Shown piece by piece: positions 24,435-31,966 of a DNA stretch of 64,000 nucleotides (its first letter is position 1; each line of letters opens with the position of its first letter). Position numbers and translations under genes: made by a program. The notes under the pieces are model-generated. The model was not told the DNA's origin, searched no databases, and was given only the letters and a program-made list of their open reading frames with translations. Location of the stretch: the NCBI GenBank assembly GCA_964633205.1, contig CAZWFN010000009.1:6780-70779 (forward strand). The letters run 5' to 3'. This DNA is from CAYVQE01 sp964633205 (GTDB taxonomy: Bacteria; Myxococcota; B64-G9).

Positions 24435-26074
24435 GCGCTGCAGCGGCGCGCAATGCGATGCTGGCCATCGGACTGTGGCTGGCCGCGGTACCGGCGGTGC
24501 GCGCGGCGGATGCCTGCGCCCGGCAGTGCGACGGCGACCCGGGTTGTCTGCGCCGGCAGGTCGAATGCCTGCTGGGCGCCGATCGGGCCCGCGAGGCGGT
24601 CGAGCTGCTCAAGCCGCTGGCCCGGGCAAACCCGGACCAGCCGGTGCTGGGGCGGCTGTTGGCCTGGGCCTACCACGCCTCGGGCAATGCCTTCTGGGCC
24701 ATCCGCACCCTGCAAGGCCTGGTCGAGCGCGACCCGGGCGACTGCGCCAGCCGGGCCTGGTTGGCCTGGGTGCAGCTGCAGCAGGGCGATCCCGAGCTGG
24801 CCCGCCAGGCCCTGGCCGCCGAGGACTGCCCGGCGGATCCGGTCCAGCAGGGGCGTTGGGCCCTGCTGCTGACGGCCATCGCCCGGGCGGCCGAGGACGA
24901 CGAGCAGGCCGCCGCGCACTTTGAAACGGCGACCGACGCCGAGCGGCTGCTGCCGGAGGATGCCCGGCTGCTGCGGTCCTGGCGGCCGGACTACTGGCCG
25001 GGCTGGATGGAGCCGGTGCACCTGCGGGCCGAGCTGGGGCTGGGCTTTACCTCCAACGTCTCGGCCGGGCTGCCGGTGACCCAGGCCGGGGCCGACCTGG
25101 AAAGCCCGCTGCTCAAGCTCGACCTGTTCGGCCGTTGGATCTGGCCGCTGTGGCGTACGGTGCAGCCGACCGCCGAGCTGGCGGCCAAGCTGAACTACCT
25201 CGACGATTTCCGCTACGGTGACGCGGTCGACGTGCGCCAGGCCAACTACTTCGACGGCTCGGTGCGCGCCGGCTTGCGCATCCGCCTGTGGGGCATGCAG
25301 TCCTTCGTCGGCTACCGCGGCGACGTGTTCGTGCTCAACAGCCCCGATCCCATCAATCCGGCCACCGGCGAGCCGTACTCCTGGGGAGAGTCCGCGCCGC
25401 GCGTGTTCTACGAGGGCCACCGGCTCGATCTGGAGTTCGAGCCCGGCGGCGGGGTGACCCTGTTCGCCGGCGTGGGCGAGCGCCGCTTCCGGCGCACCTC
25501 GCGCACCCGCTGGGAGGTCGACGGTGGCGGCGGCTGGTCGGCCAGACCGTGGAGCCGTCTGCACCTGCTGCTGGCGCTGAGCCTGCGTTACTACGGCGCC
25601 GACAGCGCGCTCTACGATCAGCTCGGCGGCACCCTGCTGGCGGTGGCCCGGCTGCGGCTGCCGGCCCGCTTGGTGGTCCGGCTGGGCATGAGCGCCGGGC
25701 TGGACTGGTACCCCAACGCACCGCTGGCCACCGCCTCGGATCCGGACGCCGGTGGCCGCGACTTACTGCTCAAGCCCAAGCTGACACTCTGGGGGCCGAG
25801 CTGGGCCGGTTTCCGGTTGGGCTTGGGCTACGAGTACGCCTGGCGCGACTCGACCGCGCAGGTCAGCTTCGGCTACAGCGAGCACCGGGCCCTGTTGAAG
25901 CTGCGCTGGGTGTTCGACGTCAACCCCTGGGGGCCGGAGGTCGTCGAACGACCCGCCCGGGCGCCGCTGCCCTGGGGCGGCGCGGCCGGCGGCGGCGGCC
26001 TGGACGAGGAACGGATACAGGATCTGCTGCGCCAGGACGAGGCCGCCCGCCGCGGCTCGTCCTGCGTCAACTGA
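24431..26074 (+). CDS. Exported TPR plus outer-membrane barrel protein
   Basis: A 547-residue protein whose ATG overlaps the previous stop (ATGA). Signal peptide 1-25 is followed by a Cys cluster (CARQCDGDPGCLRRQVEC). TPR-like helices occupy about 45-190 (AREAVELLKPLARANPDQP, QGDPELARQALAAE). Residues about 200-500 alternate aromatic and polar residues and read as a beta barrel (LRAELGLGFTSNVSAG). The final 45 residues are a Gly/Pro-rich, charged tail, so the barrel strand is not at the extreme C-terminus. Arrangement resembles TPR-barrel proteins of exopolysaccharide or surface export, but no export genes are adjacent. Confidence 0.72.
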   Translation: MSAAAARNAMLAIGLWLAAVPAVRAADACARQCDGDPGCLRRQVECLLGADRAREAVELLKPLARANPDQPVLGRLLAWAYHASGNAFWAIRTLQGLVERDPGDCASRAWLAWVQLQQGDPELARQALAAEDCPADPVQQGRWALLLTAIARAAEDDEQAAAHFETATDAERLLPEDARLLRSWRPDYWPGWMEPVHLRAELGLGFTSNVSAGLPVTQAGADLESPLLKLDLFGRWIWPLWRTVQPTAELAAKLNYLDDFRYGDAVDVRQANYFDGSVRAGLRIRLWGMQSFVGYRGDVFVLNSPDPINPATGEPYSWGESAPRVFYEGHRLDLEFEPGGGVTLFAGVGERRFRRTSRTRWEVDGGGGWSARPWSRLHLLLALSLRYYGADSALYDQLGGTLLAVARLRLPARLVVRLGMSAGLDWYPNAPLATASDPDAGGRDLLLKPKLTLWGPSWAGFRLGLGYEYAWRDSTAQVSFGYSEHRALLKLRWVFDVNPWGPEVVERPARAPLPWGGAAGGGGLDEERIQDLLRQDEAARRGSSCVN

Positions 26075-26110
26075 TCACAGCGGCGGAAAGGACGCGTACG
26101 GTATCAAGCG

Positions 26111-26686
26111 ATGCCCGACGAGGACGGACAGCTGGGTGGGATCCGATTGCTCCTGGCGGGTACTCTCACCGCGCTGCGCGATGCGGTCCTGTTGACCGTG
26201 GTCTGCTCGGGGCTCGGCCTGGCGGTCAACGCCTGGCTCCACCCGGAGTCCATCCCGCTGCTGGCCGAGGAGGAGTACGAGACCATGGTGCCCTGCCCGG
26301 AGCCGGGGGGCGAGGTCACGGCCCTGCAGCCCGGCGACCCGCAGATCCGGGCCGAGAGTACCTTCGCAGTCGACGCCCGCGGTGAAGCGGCCTTTGAGGA
26401 ATGGCACCTCGAAGGCGCCATGCGGGTGACCTACGATTACCTGGACCCCACCCCCGAAGCGGTCATCGAGGAGCTGGCGCGGCGCATCGCCCGCTCGCGG
26501 GCCCAGCGGGTGGTGGTCTACGGCGACGGCGACGATCCGGACACCGGCGAGCAGCTGGGCCGCGAGATCTCGGGCAAGGGCATCAAGAATGTGTTCTTCA
26601 TCCAGGGCGGCGCCCCGGCGCTGCGCGGCGACAAGAACGCCCCACCGGCGGAGCGGGCGAACGAAGGCGAGGAGGGCGGGCCATGA
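26111..26686 (+). CDS. Membrane-anchored rhodanese-like protein lacking catalytic Cys (copy 1)
   Basis: A 191-residue protein with one N-terminal transmembrane helix (about 20-42). Just outside it is AEEEYETMVPCP with Cys62. Residues 85-175 have a rhodanese-like layout (FAVDARGEAAFEEWHLEGA, then RVVVYGDGDD, then NVFFIQGG). The active-site loop has Gly-Asp where rhodaneses carry CxxGxR, so sulfur transfer by the usual Cys is not possible. The next gene (MauE/DoxX family) overlaps by ATGA. A paralogous pair with the same motif lies at 34549-35549. Confidence 0.75.
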   Translation: MPDEDGQLGGIRLLLAGTLTALRDAVLLTVVCSGLGLAVNAWLHPESIPLLAEEEYETMVPCPEPGGEVTALQPGDPQIRAESTFAVDARGEAAFEEWHLEGAMRVTYDYLDPTPEAVIEELARRIARSRAQRVVVYGDGDDPDTGEQLGREISGKGIKNVFFIQGGAPALRGDKNAPPAERANEGEEGGP

Positions 26687-27168
26687 GGGGCTTGGTGCTG
26701 TGGCGCGGGCACGCCTGGTTGGCCCTGCCGGCCCGGCTGTATCTGGCCTGGGTGTTCATCTACGCCTGCATCCACAAGATCGCCCATCCCGGCACCTTCG
26801 CCCTGGACATCGCCACCTACGACATCCTGCCGCTCGAGCTGATCAACCCGCTGGCCATCACCTTGCCCTGGGTGGAGCTGGGCGCCGGAGTGTTGCTGGT
26901 GCTGGGCTGGCGCAGCCGGGCCGCGGCCCTGGCCGTGGTGGGCATGATGGTCATGTTCATGGTGGCCATCGCCATGGCCCTGGACGCCGGGCTGGACATG
27001 TCCTGCGGCTGCTTCGCCTCCCAGGCCATGGAGGACGATCCCATCGGCGGCTGGACCCTGGTGCGCGACAGCGCCTGGCTGTTGCTGGGCCTGTACGTGT
27101 TCGTTTTCGACCGCCGGCCGCTGGGGCTGGACGGCTGGCTGGCCAAACGAAGGAGGAACGATGCTTGA
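26683..27168 (+). CDS. MauE/DoxX-family redox-associated membrane protein (copy 1)
   Basis: A 161-residue protein with four predicted transmembrane helices. It resembles the MauE/DoxX family (fold related to DsbB/VKOR-type electron carriers): ATYDILPLELINPLAIT and WVELGAGVLLVLGW, with a redox-type Cys pair in SCGCFA. MauE helps disulfide formation in methylamine dehydrogenase maturation together with the thioredoxin-like MauD. Here a DsbA-like gene follows with an 8-nt overlap, a comparable pairing. Its start overlaps the rhodanese-like gene. Confidence 0.85.
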   Translation: MRGLVLWRGHAWLALPARLYLAWVFIYACIHKIAHPGTFALDIATYDILPLELINPLAITLPWVELGAGVLLVLGWRSRAAALAVVGMMVMFMVAIAMALDAGLDMSCGCFASQAMEDDPIGGWTLVRDSAWLLLGLYVFVFDRRPLGLDGWLAKRRRNDA

Positions 27169-28024
27169 GACCACGACGTGCCGGCTGCTGCCGGTGGCCT
27201 GCGTGCTGTGGCTCGCCGCCGGCGCCCAGGCGCAGACGCCGACCTGCGACGAACTAGAAGGTGAGCAGGCCGAGCTGGCCGCCGATCTGCTCGAGAGCCA
27301 GTACGCCTACACCTGCTGCGACGCCACCCTGGCCGAGTGCTTGAAGCAGGAGCCGGTCTGCGCCCTGGTCCACCGGCTGGCCGAGGACATCTGCCGCCGG
27401 GTGGCCGAGGGGCAGAAGCGCGACGAGATCGTGCGCGGCCTGTCGCGCCGGGCCAAGTCGATGATGCCCGGCGGCAAGGAATACGACATCGAGCTCGTCG
27501 GCGCGCCCAGCACGGGCGCCGAGGATGCGCCGGTGGTGCTGGTCGAGTACGCCTGCGCCCGCTGCCCGTTTTGCACCAAGATCACCCCACCGCTGATCGA
27601 GGCGGTACGCTCCGGGCCACTCGAGGGCAAAGCGCGGCTGGTGTTCAAGACCTTCCCCATCCGCAGCCACGAGCACTCCAAGGAGACCGGCCTGGGCTTC
27701 GTGGCCGCCCAGCGGCTGGGCCGCTTCTGGGAGTTCATGCTCCACTCCTACGAGCACTTCGATCGCTTCTGCATCAAAAAGCAGGCGGACTGGGCCGAGG
27801 CCTGCGGCATGGACCCCGAGGCCTTCGCCGAGCTGGTGGCCGACCCGGACGTGCGCCGCGAGCTGGTCGAGAGCAAGAAGGAGGGGCTGCGCAACGACGT
27901 CGACGCCACCCCGACCTTCTTCATCAACGGCCGCAAGTACTCCGGCGATCTGGAGATCGAGGAGCTGATCGACGTGCTGGAAGAGGAGCACGACCGGGTC
28001 AGCGGCAAGAAGTACCGCAAGTGA
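27161..28024 (+). CDS. Exported DsbA-like thiol oxidoreductase with CcmH-like N-terminal region
   Basis: A 287-residue protein with signal peptide 1-25 and AAGGAGGAACG before the ATG. Residues 40-102 contain a Cys-rich helical segment (YTCCDATLAECL, then CRRVAEGQKRDEIVRGLSRR) reminiscent of CcmH. The thioredoxin/DsbA domain begins about 122 with redox centre CPFC (Cys135/Cys138) and a cis-Pro loop DATPTFFING. It should oxidise, reduce or isomerise periplasmic disulfides. It overlaps the MauE-like gene, which may exchange electrons with it, much as DsbB does with DsbA. Confidence 0.85.
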   Translation: MLETTTCRLLPVACVLWLAAGAQAQTPTCDELEGEQAELAADLLESQYAYTCCDATLAECLKQEPVCALVHRLAEDICRRVAEGQKRDEIVRGLSRRAKSMMPGGKEYDIELVGAPSTGAEDAPVVLVEYACARCPFCTKITPPLIEAVRSGPLEGKARLVFKTFPIRSHEHSKETGLGFVAAQRLGRFWEFMLHSYEHFDRFCIKKQADWAEACGMDPEAFAELVADPDVRRELVESKKEGLRNDVDATPTFFINGRKYSGDLEIEELIDVLEEEHDRVSGKKYRK

Positions 28025-28062
28025 ACCCCGCAACCCGAGGGGCGGGCGAGGGGAGCCGAGAC

Positions 28063-28875
28063 ATGACCGACTGGCCGCAGCGCAGCGGCGCGCTGCTCGA
28101 GCGGTTGCGGGCAGCGGGCCCGCTGATCCATCACATCACCAACGACGTGGTCACCAACCTCACCGCCAACGTCACCCTGGCCCTGGGCGCCGCGCCGGTG
28201 ATGGCGCCGTGCCGCGAGGAGGTCGAGCAGATGGTGGCCATGGCCGGGGCGCTGGTGCTCAACATCGGCACCCTGGATGCGGCGCAGGTCGACAGCATGC
28301 TGCTGGCCGGGCGGCGGGCCCGGGCGCTCGGTTTGCCGGTGGTGTTCGACCCGGTCGGCGCCGGGGCCACCGACCTGCGCACCGATGCCTCCCGGCGGCT
28401 GCTGGATGCGGTGCGGCCCACGGTGGTGCGCGGCAACGCCGGTGAGCTGGCCACCCTGGCCGGCGCCGGCGGCCGGGTGCGCGGGGTCGACAGCCAGCAG
28501 GGCCTGGACGCGGCCCGCGACGCGGTGGCCGAGTTGGCCCGCGGGCGCGGTCTGGTCGCCGCGGTCACCGGGCCGGTGGACTTCGTCACCGACGGCCGGC
28601 AAGGCTGGCTGGTGCACAACGGCCACCCGCTGCTGGCGCGGGTGACCGGCACCGGCTGTTCGGCCACCAGCGCGGTGGCCTGCTTCGCCGCTGCCGCGCC
28701 AGAGGCGCCGCTGGATGCGGCGGTGGCCGGGCTGGCCGCTTTCGGCCTGGCCGGCGAGCTCGCCGCCGGGTTGGCCGCCGGGCCGGGCACCCTGGTGGCC
28801 CACCTGCTGGATGCCTTGTACGAGCTGGACGCGGACCGGCTAGCCGCCGGCGTGCGGGTGGAGGCGGCTTGGTGA
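28063..28875 (+). CDS. thiM: Hydroxyethylthiazole kinase
   Basis: A 270-residue protein with ATG at 28063 after GGGGAG. ThiM phosphorylates 4-methyl-5-(2-hydroxyethyl)thiazole for thiamine salvage. Family motifs are clear: HHITNDVVTNLTANVTLALG at the N-terminus, DPVGAGAT, VRGNAGE and the ATP-site GTGCSATSAVACF. It starts a tight thiM-thiE-thiL set with overlapping reading frames. No TPP riboswitch is visible in the 38-nt gap before it, so it may be expressed from the upstream run. Confidence 0.95.
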   Translation: MTDWPQRSGALLERLRAAGPLIHHITNDVVTNLTANVTLALGAAPVMAPCREEVEQMVAMAGALVLNIGTLDAAQVDSMLLAGRRARALGLPVVFDPVGAGATDLRTDASRRLLDAVRPTVVRGNAGELATLAGAGGRVRGVDSQQGLDAARDAVAELARGRGLVAAVTGPVDFVTDGRQGWLVHNGHPLLARVTGTGCSATSAVACFAAAAPEAPLDAAVAGLAAFGLAGELAAGLAAGPGTLVAHLLDALYELDADRLAAGVRVEAAW

Positions 28876-29519
28876 AACTGGAGCCCGAGGCGCTGGCGCT
28901 CTACGTGGTCACCGATCCGGTGCTGGTCGGCGAGCGGTCGCTGCGAGAGGTCTGCGCCCGGGCCATGCGGGCCGGCGCGGCCGTGGTGCAGCTGCGCGAC
29001 AAGCGGGCCAGCACCCGCGAGCTGCTGGAACAGGCCCGCGCATTGCTGGAGCTGGCCGCTGCGCACGGCAGCCGAATCCTGATCAACGACCGGGTCGACG
29101 TGGCCCTGGCCGCCGGCGCCCACGGGGTGCATCTGGGCCAGGACGACCTGCCCCCGGCCGCTGCCCGGCGCCTGCTCGGCCCCGAGGCCGTCATCGGCGT
29201 GTCGGTGCGCAGCCCCGAAGAGGCGCGTGCGGCCGAGCGCGCCGGCGCCGACTACCTGGCCGCCAACCTGGTCTACGCCACCGACACCAAGACCGACCTG
29301 CCGGTGCCCATCGGCCTCGATGGGCTGCGCGCGCTGCGGGCCGCCAGCGCTCTGCCCCTGGTGGCCATCGGCGGCATCGACGCCGAGCGGGCCGCCGCGG
29401 CGGTGGCCGCCGGGGCCGACGGGGTGGCGGTGGTCTCGGCGGTGATGGCGGCGCCCGATCCGGCGCTCGCCTGCCGCGAGCTGCTGGCCGCGGTGGCCCG
29501 CGGCCGGGAGGGGCGCTGA
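28872..29519 (+). CDS. thiE: Thiamine-phosphate synthase
   Basis: A 215-residue TIM-barrel enzyme that joins HMP pyrophosphate and thiazole phosphate to form thiamine phosphate. Motifs: VVQLRDKRAS, INDRVDVALAAGAHGVHLGQ and VAIGGIDAE. The GTG at 28872 overlaps the thiM stop (GTGA) with GGAGG upstream; a TTG 3 nt earlier is an alternative. It is adjacent to thiM and thiL, which supply its substrate and consume its product. No thiD gene, needed for HMP-PP, is in the window. Confidence 0.95.
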   Translation: MKLEPEALALYVVTDPVLVGERSLREVCARAMRAGAAVVQLRDKRASTRELLEQARALLELAAAHGSRILINDRVDVALAAGAHGVHLGQDDLPPAAARRLLGPEAVIGVSVRSPEEARAAERAGADYLAANLVYATDTKTDLPVPIGLDGLRALRAASALPLVAIGGIDAERAAAAVAAGADGVAVVSAVMAAPDPALACRELLAAVARGREGR

Positions 29520-30541
29520 TGGGCGGCGGGCTGGACGCGCTGGGCGAGTTCGGCATTATCGGCCTGTTCCGCCAGGCGGCCGACCCGCGCCGCGCCTGGA
29601 CCGTGGCCGGCATCGGCGACGACTGCGCCGTGCTCGACGCCGGCGGCGGCGAGCGGCTGCTGGTGACCACCGACGTGCTGGTCGAGCGGGTGCATTTCCT
29701 GCTCTCGGCCATCTCTCCCCGGCAGCTGGGCTACAAGGCCATGACGGTCAACCTGAGCGACATCGCCGCCATGGGCGGCGAGCCGACCGCCGCCTTTTTG
29801 GCGCTGGCGCTGACGCCGGCGGTCGACGCCGACTGGGTGGCCGCCTTCCGCGACGGGTTGCTGGCCGGGGCGCGCGAACACGCCGTCGACCTGCTGGGCG
29901 GCGACACCACCAGCGCCGAGCGCGACCTGATGGTGTGTCTGACCATTCTGGGCCGTGCCCGATCAGACCAGGTGGTGCTGCGCAGCGGGGCGGTGCCCGG
30001 TGACCGGGTCTACGTCGGCCGCGGCGTAGGCGACAGCGCGGCCGGGCTGCAGCTGCTGCTCGATCCGGAGGCGGCCGCGGCGTTGGCCGCGGCCGACCGG
30101 GCTGCCCTGCTGCGCGCCCACCTCGAGCCCCGTCCCCAGGTAGCGCTGGGCCGGGCCCTGGCAGCAGCCGGGTTGGCCCGGGCCATGATCGATGTCAGCG
30201 ACGGGGTGGCCCAGGATCTGGGCCACATCTGCCGCGCCAGCGGGGTGGCGGCCGAGATCGACGCGGCGGCGCTGCCGCTGTCGGCGCCGCTGCGGCGGCT
30301 GGCCGGGGCGCTCGAGCGCGACGGGCGCGACTGGGCCCTGCACGGCGGTGAGGACTACTGCCTGCTGTTCTGCGTACCGGCCGATCGGACGCGAGAGGCC
30401 GAGGCGGTCGGCCGCGAGACCGCCGGGGCGGACCTCCACCCCATCGGCCGTATCGTCGCCGGCAGCGGGCTGCGCCTGCTGGACGGCGGCACCGCGGTCG
30501 AGCTGGCCGCGGGGGGCTGGGATCACTTCGAGGGCCGCTGA
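29519..30541 (+). CDS. thiL: Thiamine-monophosphate kinase
   Basis: A 340-residue enzyme that makes thiamine pyrophosphate from thiamine phosphate. N-terminal AGIGDDCAVLD, VNLSDIAAMGG and LLGGDTTSAERD are the metal/ATP-binding motifs of ThiL and the PurM fold, and IDVSDGVAQDLGH follows. The ATG overlaps the thiE stop by 1 nt (TGATG). The length is normal for the family. Confidence 0.95.
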   Translation: MGGGLDALGEFGIIGLFRQAADPRRAWTVAGIGDDCAVLDAGGGERLLVTTDVLVERVHFLLSAISPRQLGYKAMTVNLSDIAAMGGEPTAAFLALALTPAVDADWVAAFRDGLLAGAREHAVDLLGGDTTSAERDLMVCLTILGRARSDQVVLRSGAVPGDRVYVGRGVGDSAAGLQLLLDPEAAAALAAADRAALLRAHLEPRPQVALGRALAAAGLARAMIDVSDGVAQDLGHICRASGVAAEIDAAALPLSAPLRRLAGALERDGRDWALHGGEDYCLLFCVPADRTREAEAVGRETAGADLHPIGRIVAGSGLRLLDGGTAVELAAGGWDHFEGR

Positions 30542-30562
30542 GGGCGGCCGGCGGGAGAGACG

Positions 30563-31921
30563 ATGAGCCGGGAAGAGCCGAGACGCATGGTGGTGGTCGG
30601 CGGGGTGGCGGCCGGCATGAGCGCGGCCTCGCAGGCCAAGCGCCGCTCGCCCGAGCTGGAGGTGGTGGTCTGCGAGCAGGGCGACTGGGTCTCTTACGGC
30701 GCCTGCGGCATGCCCTACAACATCGAGGATCCGCAGCGGGCCATCGACGATCTGGTGGTCATCAGCCCGGAGCGCTTCCGCACCGAGCGCGGCATCGACG
30801 TGCGCACCCGGCAGCGGGTGACCGAGCTGGACCTGGGCCGCGGCCTGGTGCGCGTGGAGCGGTCCGGCGGCGAGAGCCGCATCGATTTCGATCGCCTGGT
30901 GCTGGCCACCGGTTGCCGGCCGGTGCACCCCGACTTCGCCGGCGTCGACCTGGACGGGGTGTTCGAGCTGCACACCCTGGCCCAGGCCGAGCGCATCAAG
31001 CGCTGGTTGGCGGATCCCGGCATGCGCCGGGCGGTGGTGGTCGGTGGCGGCCACATCGGCTTGGAGATGACCGATGTGCTGACCGCCCGCGGCCTGGCAG
31101 TCACCCTGCTCAAACGCTCGGCGCCGCTGCCGTCGGGCTACCCGGCCGAGATCACCCGCTTGGTCGAAGCCGAGCTCGAGCGCTATGGGGTCGCGGTGCG
31201 CACCGGCGATCGGGTGCTGGGCTTCGAGGGCGACGGCCGGGTGCGGAAGGTGCGCACCAGCGGCGGCAGCCTGGAGGCCGATGTGGTGCTGGTGGCCACC
31301 GGGGTGCGCCCGGCGGTGGAGCTGGCCGCGGCGGCCGGCATCCGGCTGGGCGACTCCGGGGCCATCGCGGTCGACGATCGCCAGGCCACCTCGGCCGCCG
31401 GGGTGTTCGCCGCCGGCGACTGCGCCGAGGCCCACCACCGCTTGCTCGGCCGCGGCGTGTTCGCCCCGCGGGGCACCACCGCCAACAAGCAGGGCCGCAT
31501 CGCCGGGGCCAACGCGGTCGGCGCCGACGAGCGCTTCGCCGGCGTGATGGGCACCTCGGTCACCCGGGTGTTCGGCCTGGCGGTGGGCCACAGCGGCCTG
31601 ATGGAGGACGAGGCGCGGGCGGCCGGCTTCGATCCGGCGACCGCCTTCATCCAGGCCAAGACCCGGGCCCATGCCTACCCCGGTGCCCGCGACATCGCGG
31701 TACGGCTGGTGTTCGAGCGCCGTGGCGGCCGCCTGCTGGGCGCCCAGCTGGCCGGCGGCGAGGGCGTGGCCAAGCGGCTCGACGTGTTGGTGGCCGCGCT
31801 GACCGCCGGTTGGAGCGCGCACGAGCTGGCCGGGCTGGACCTGAGCTACGCCCCGCCGTACGCCCCGGTCTGGGATCCGCTCCTGGTTGCTGCTAACATC
31901 GCCCGCAAGCGAGTCGAATGA
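30563..31921 (+). CDS. CoA-disulfide reductase / NADH oxidase-like flavoprotein
   Basis: A 452-residue FAD-dependent pyridine nucleotide-disulfide oxidoreductase. FAD-binding MVVVGGVAAGMSAA (residues 9-22), the single redox Cys48 in SYGACGMPYNIE (as in CoA-disulfide reductases and NADH oxidases, not the CxxxxC of glutathione reductase), NAD-binding VVVGGGHIGLEM and C-terminal VFAAGDCAEA. The C-terminal dimerisation domain is present. There is no fused rhodanese domain, although rhodanese-like genes flank it at a distance. Likely role: reducing CoA disulfide, persulfide or oxygen; specificity is uncertain. Confidence 0.85.
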   Translation: MSREEPRRMVVVGGVAAGMSAASQAKRRSPELEVVVCEQGDWVSYGACGMPYNIEDPQRAIDDLVVISPERFRTERGIDVRTRQRVTELDLGRGLVRVERSGGESRIDFDRLVLATGCRPVHPDFAGVDLDGVFELHTLAQAERIKRWLADPGMRRAVVVGGGHIGLEMTDVLTARGLAVTLLKRSAPLPSGYPAEITRLVEAELERYGVAVRTGDRVLGFEGDGRVRKVRTSGGSLEADVVLVATGVRPAVELAAAAGIRLGDSGAIAVDDRQATSAAGVFAAGDCAEAHHRLLGRGVFAPRGTTANKQGRIAGANAVGADERFAGVMGTSVTRVFGLAVGHSGLMEDEARAAGFDPATAFIQAKTRAHAYPGARDIAVRLVFERRGGRLLGAQLAGGEGVAKRLDVLVAALTAGWSAHELAGLDLSYAPPYAPVWDPLLVAANIARKRVE

Positions 31922-31966
31922 GACCGCGGGTGGCCGGCAAGGGCCGGCCGCGGTCCGAGGAGGCGA

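Noticed and set aside
28025..28062. Possible TPP riboswitch before thiM
   Set aside because: The gap is only 38 nt and lacks the conserved thi-box elements.
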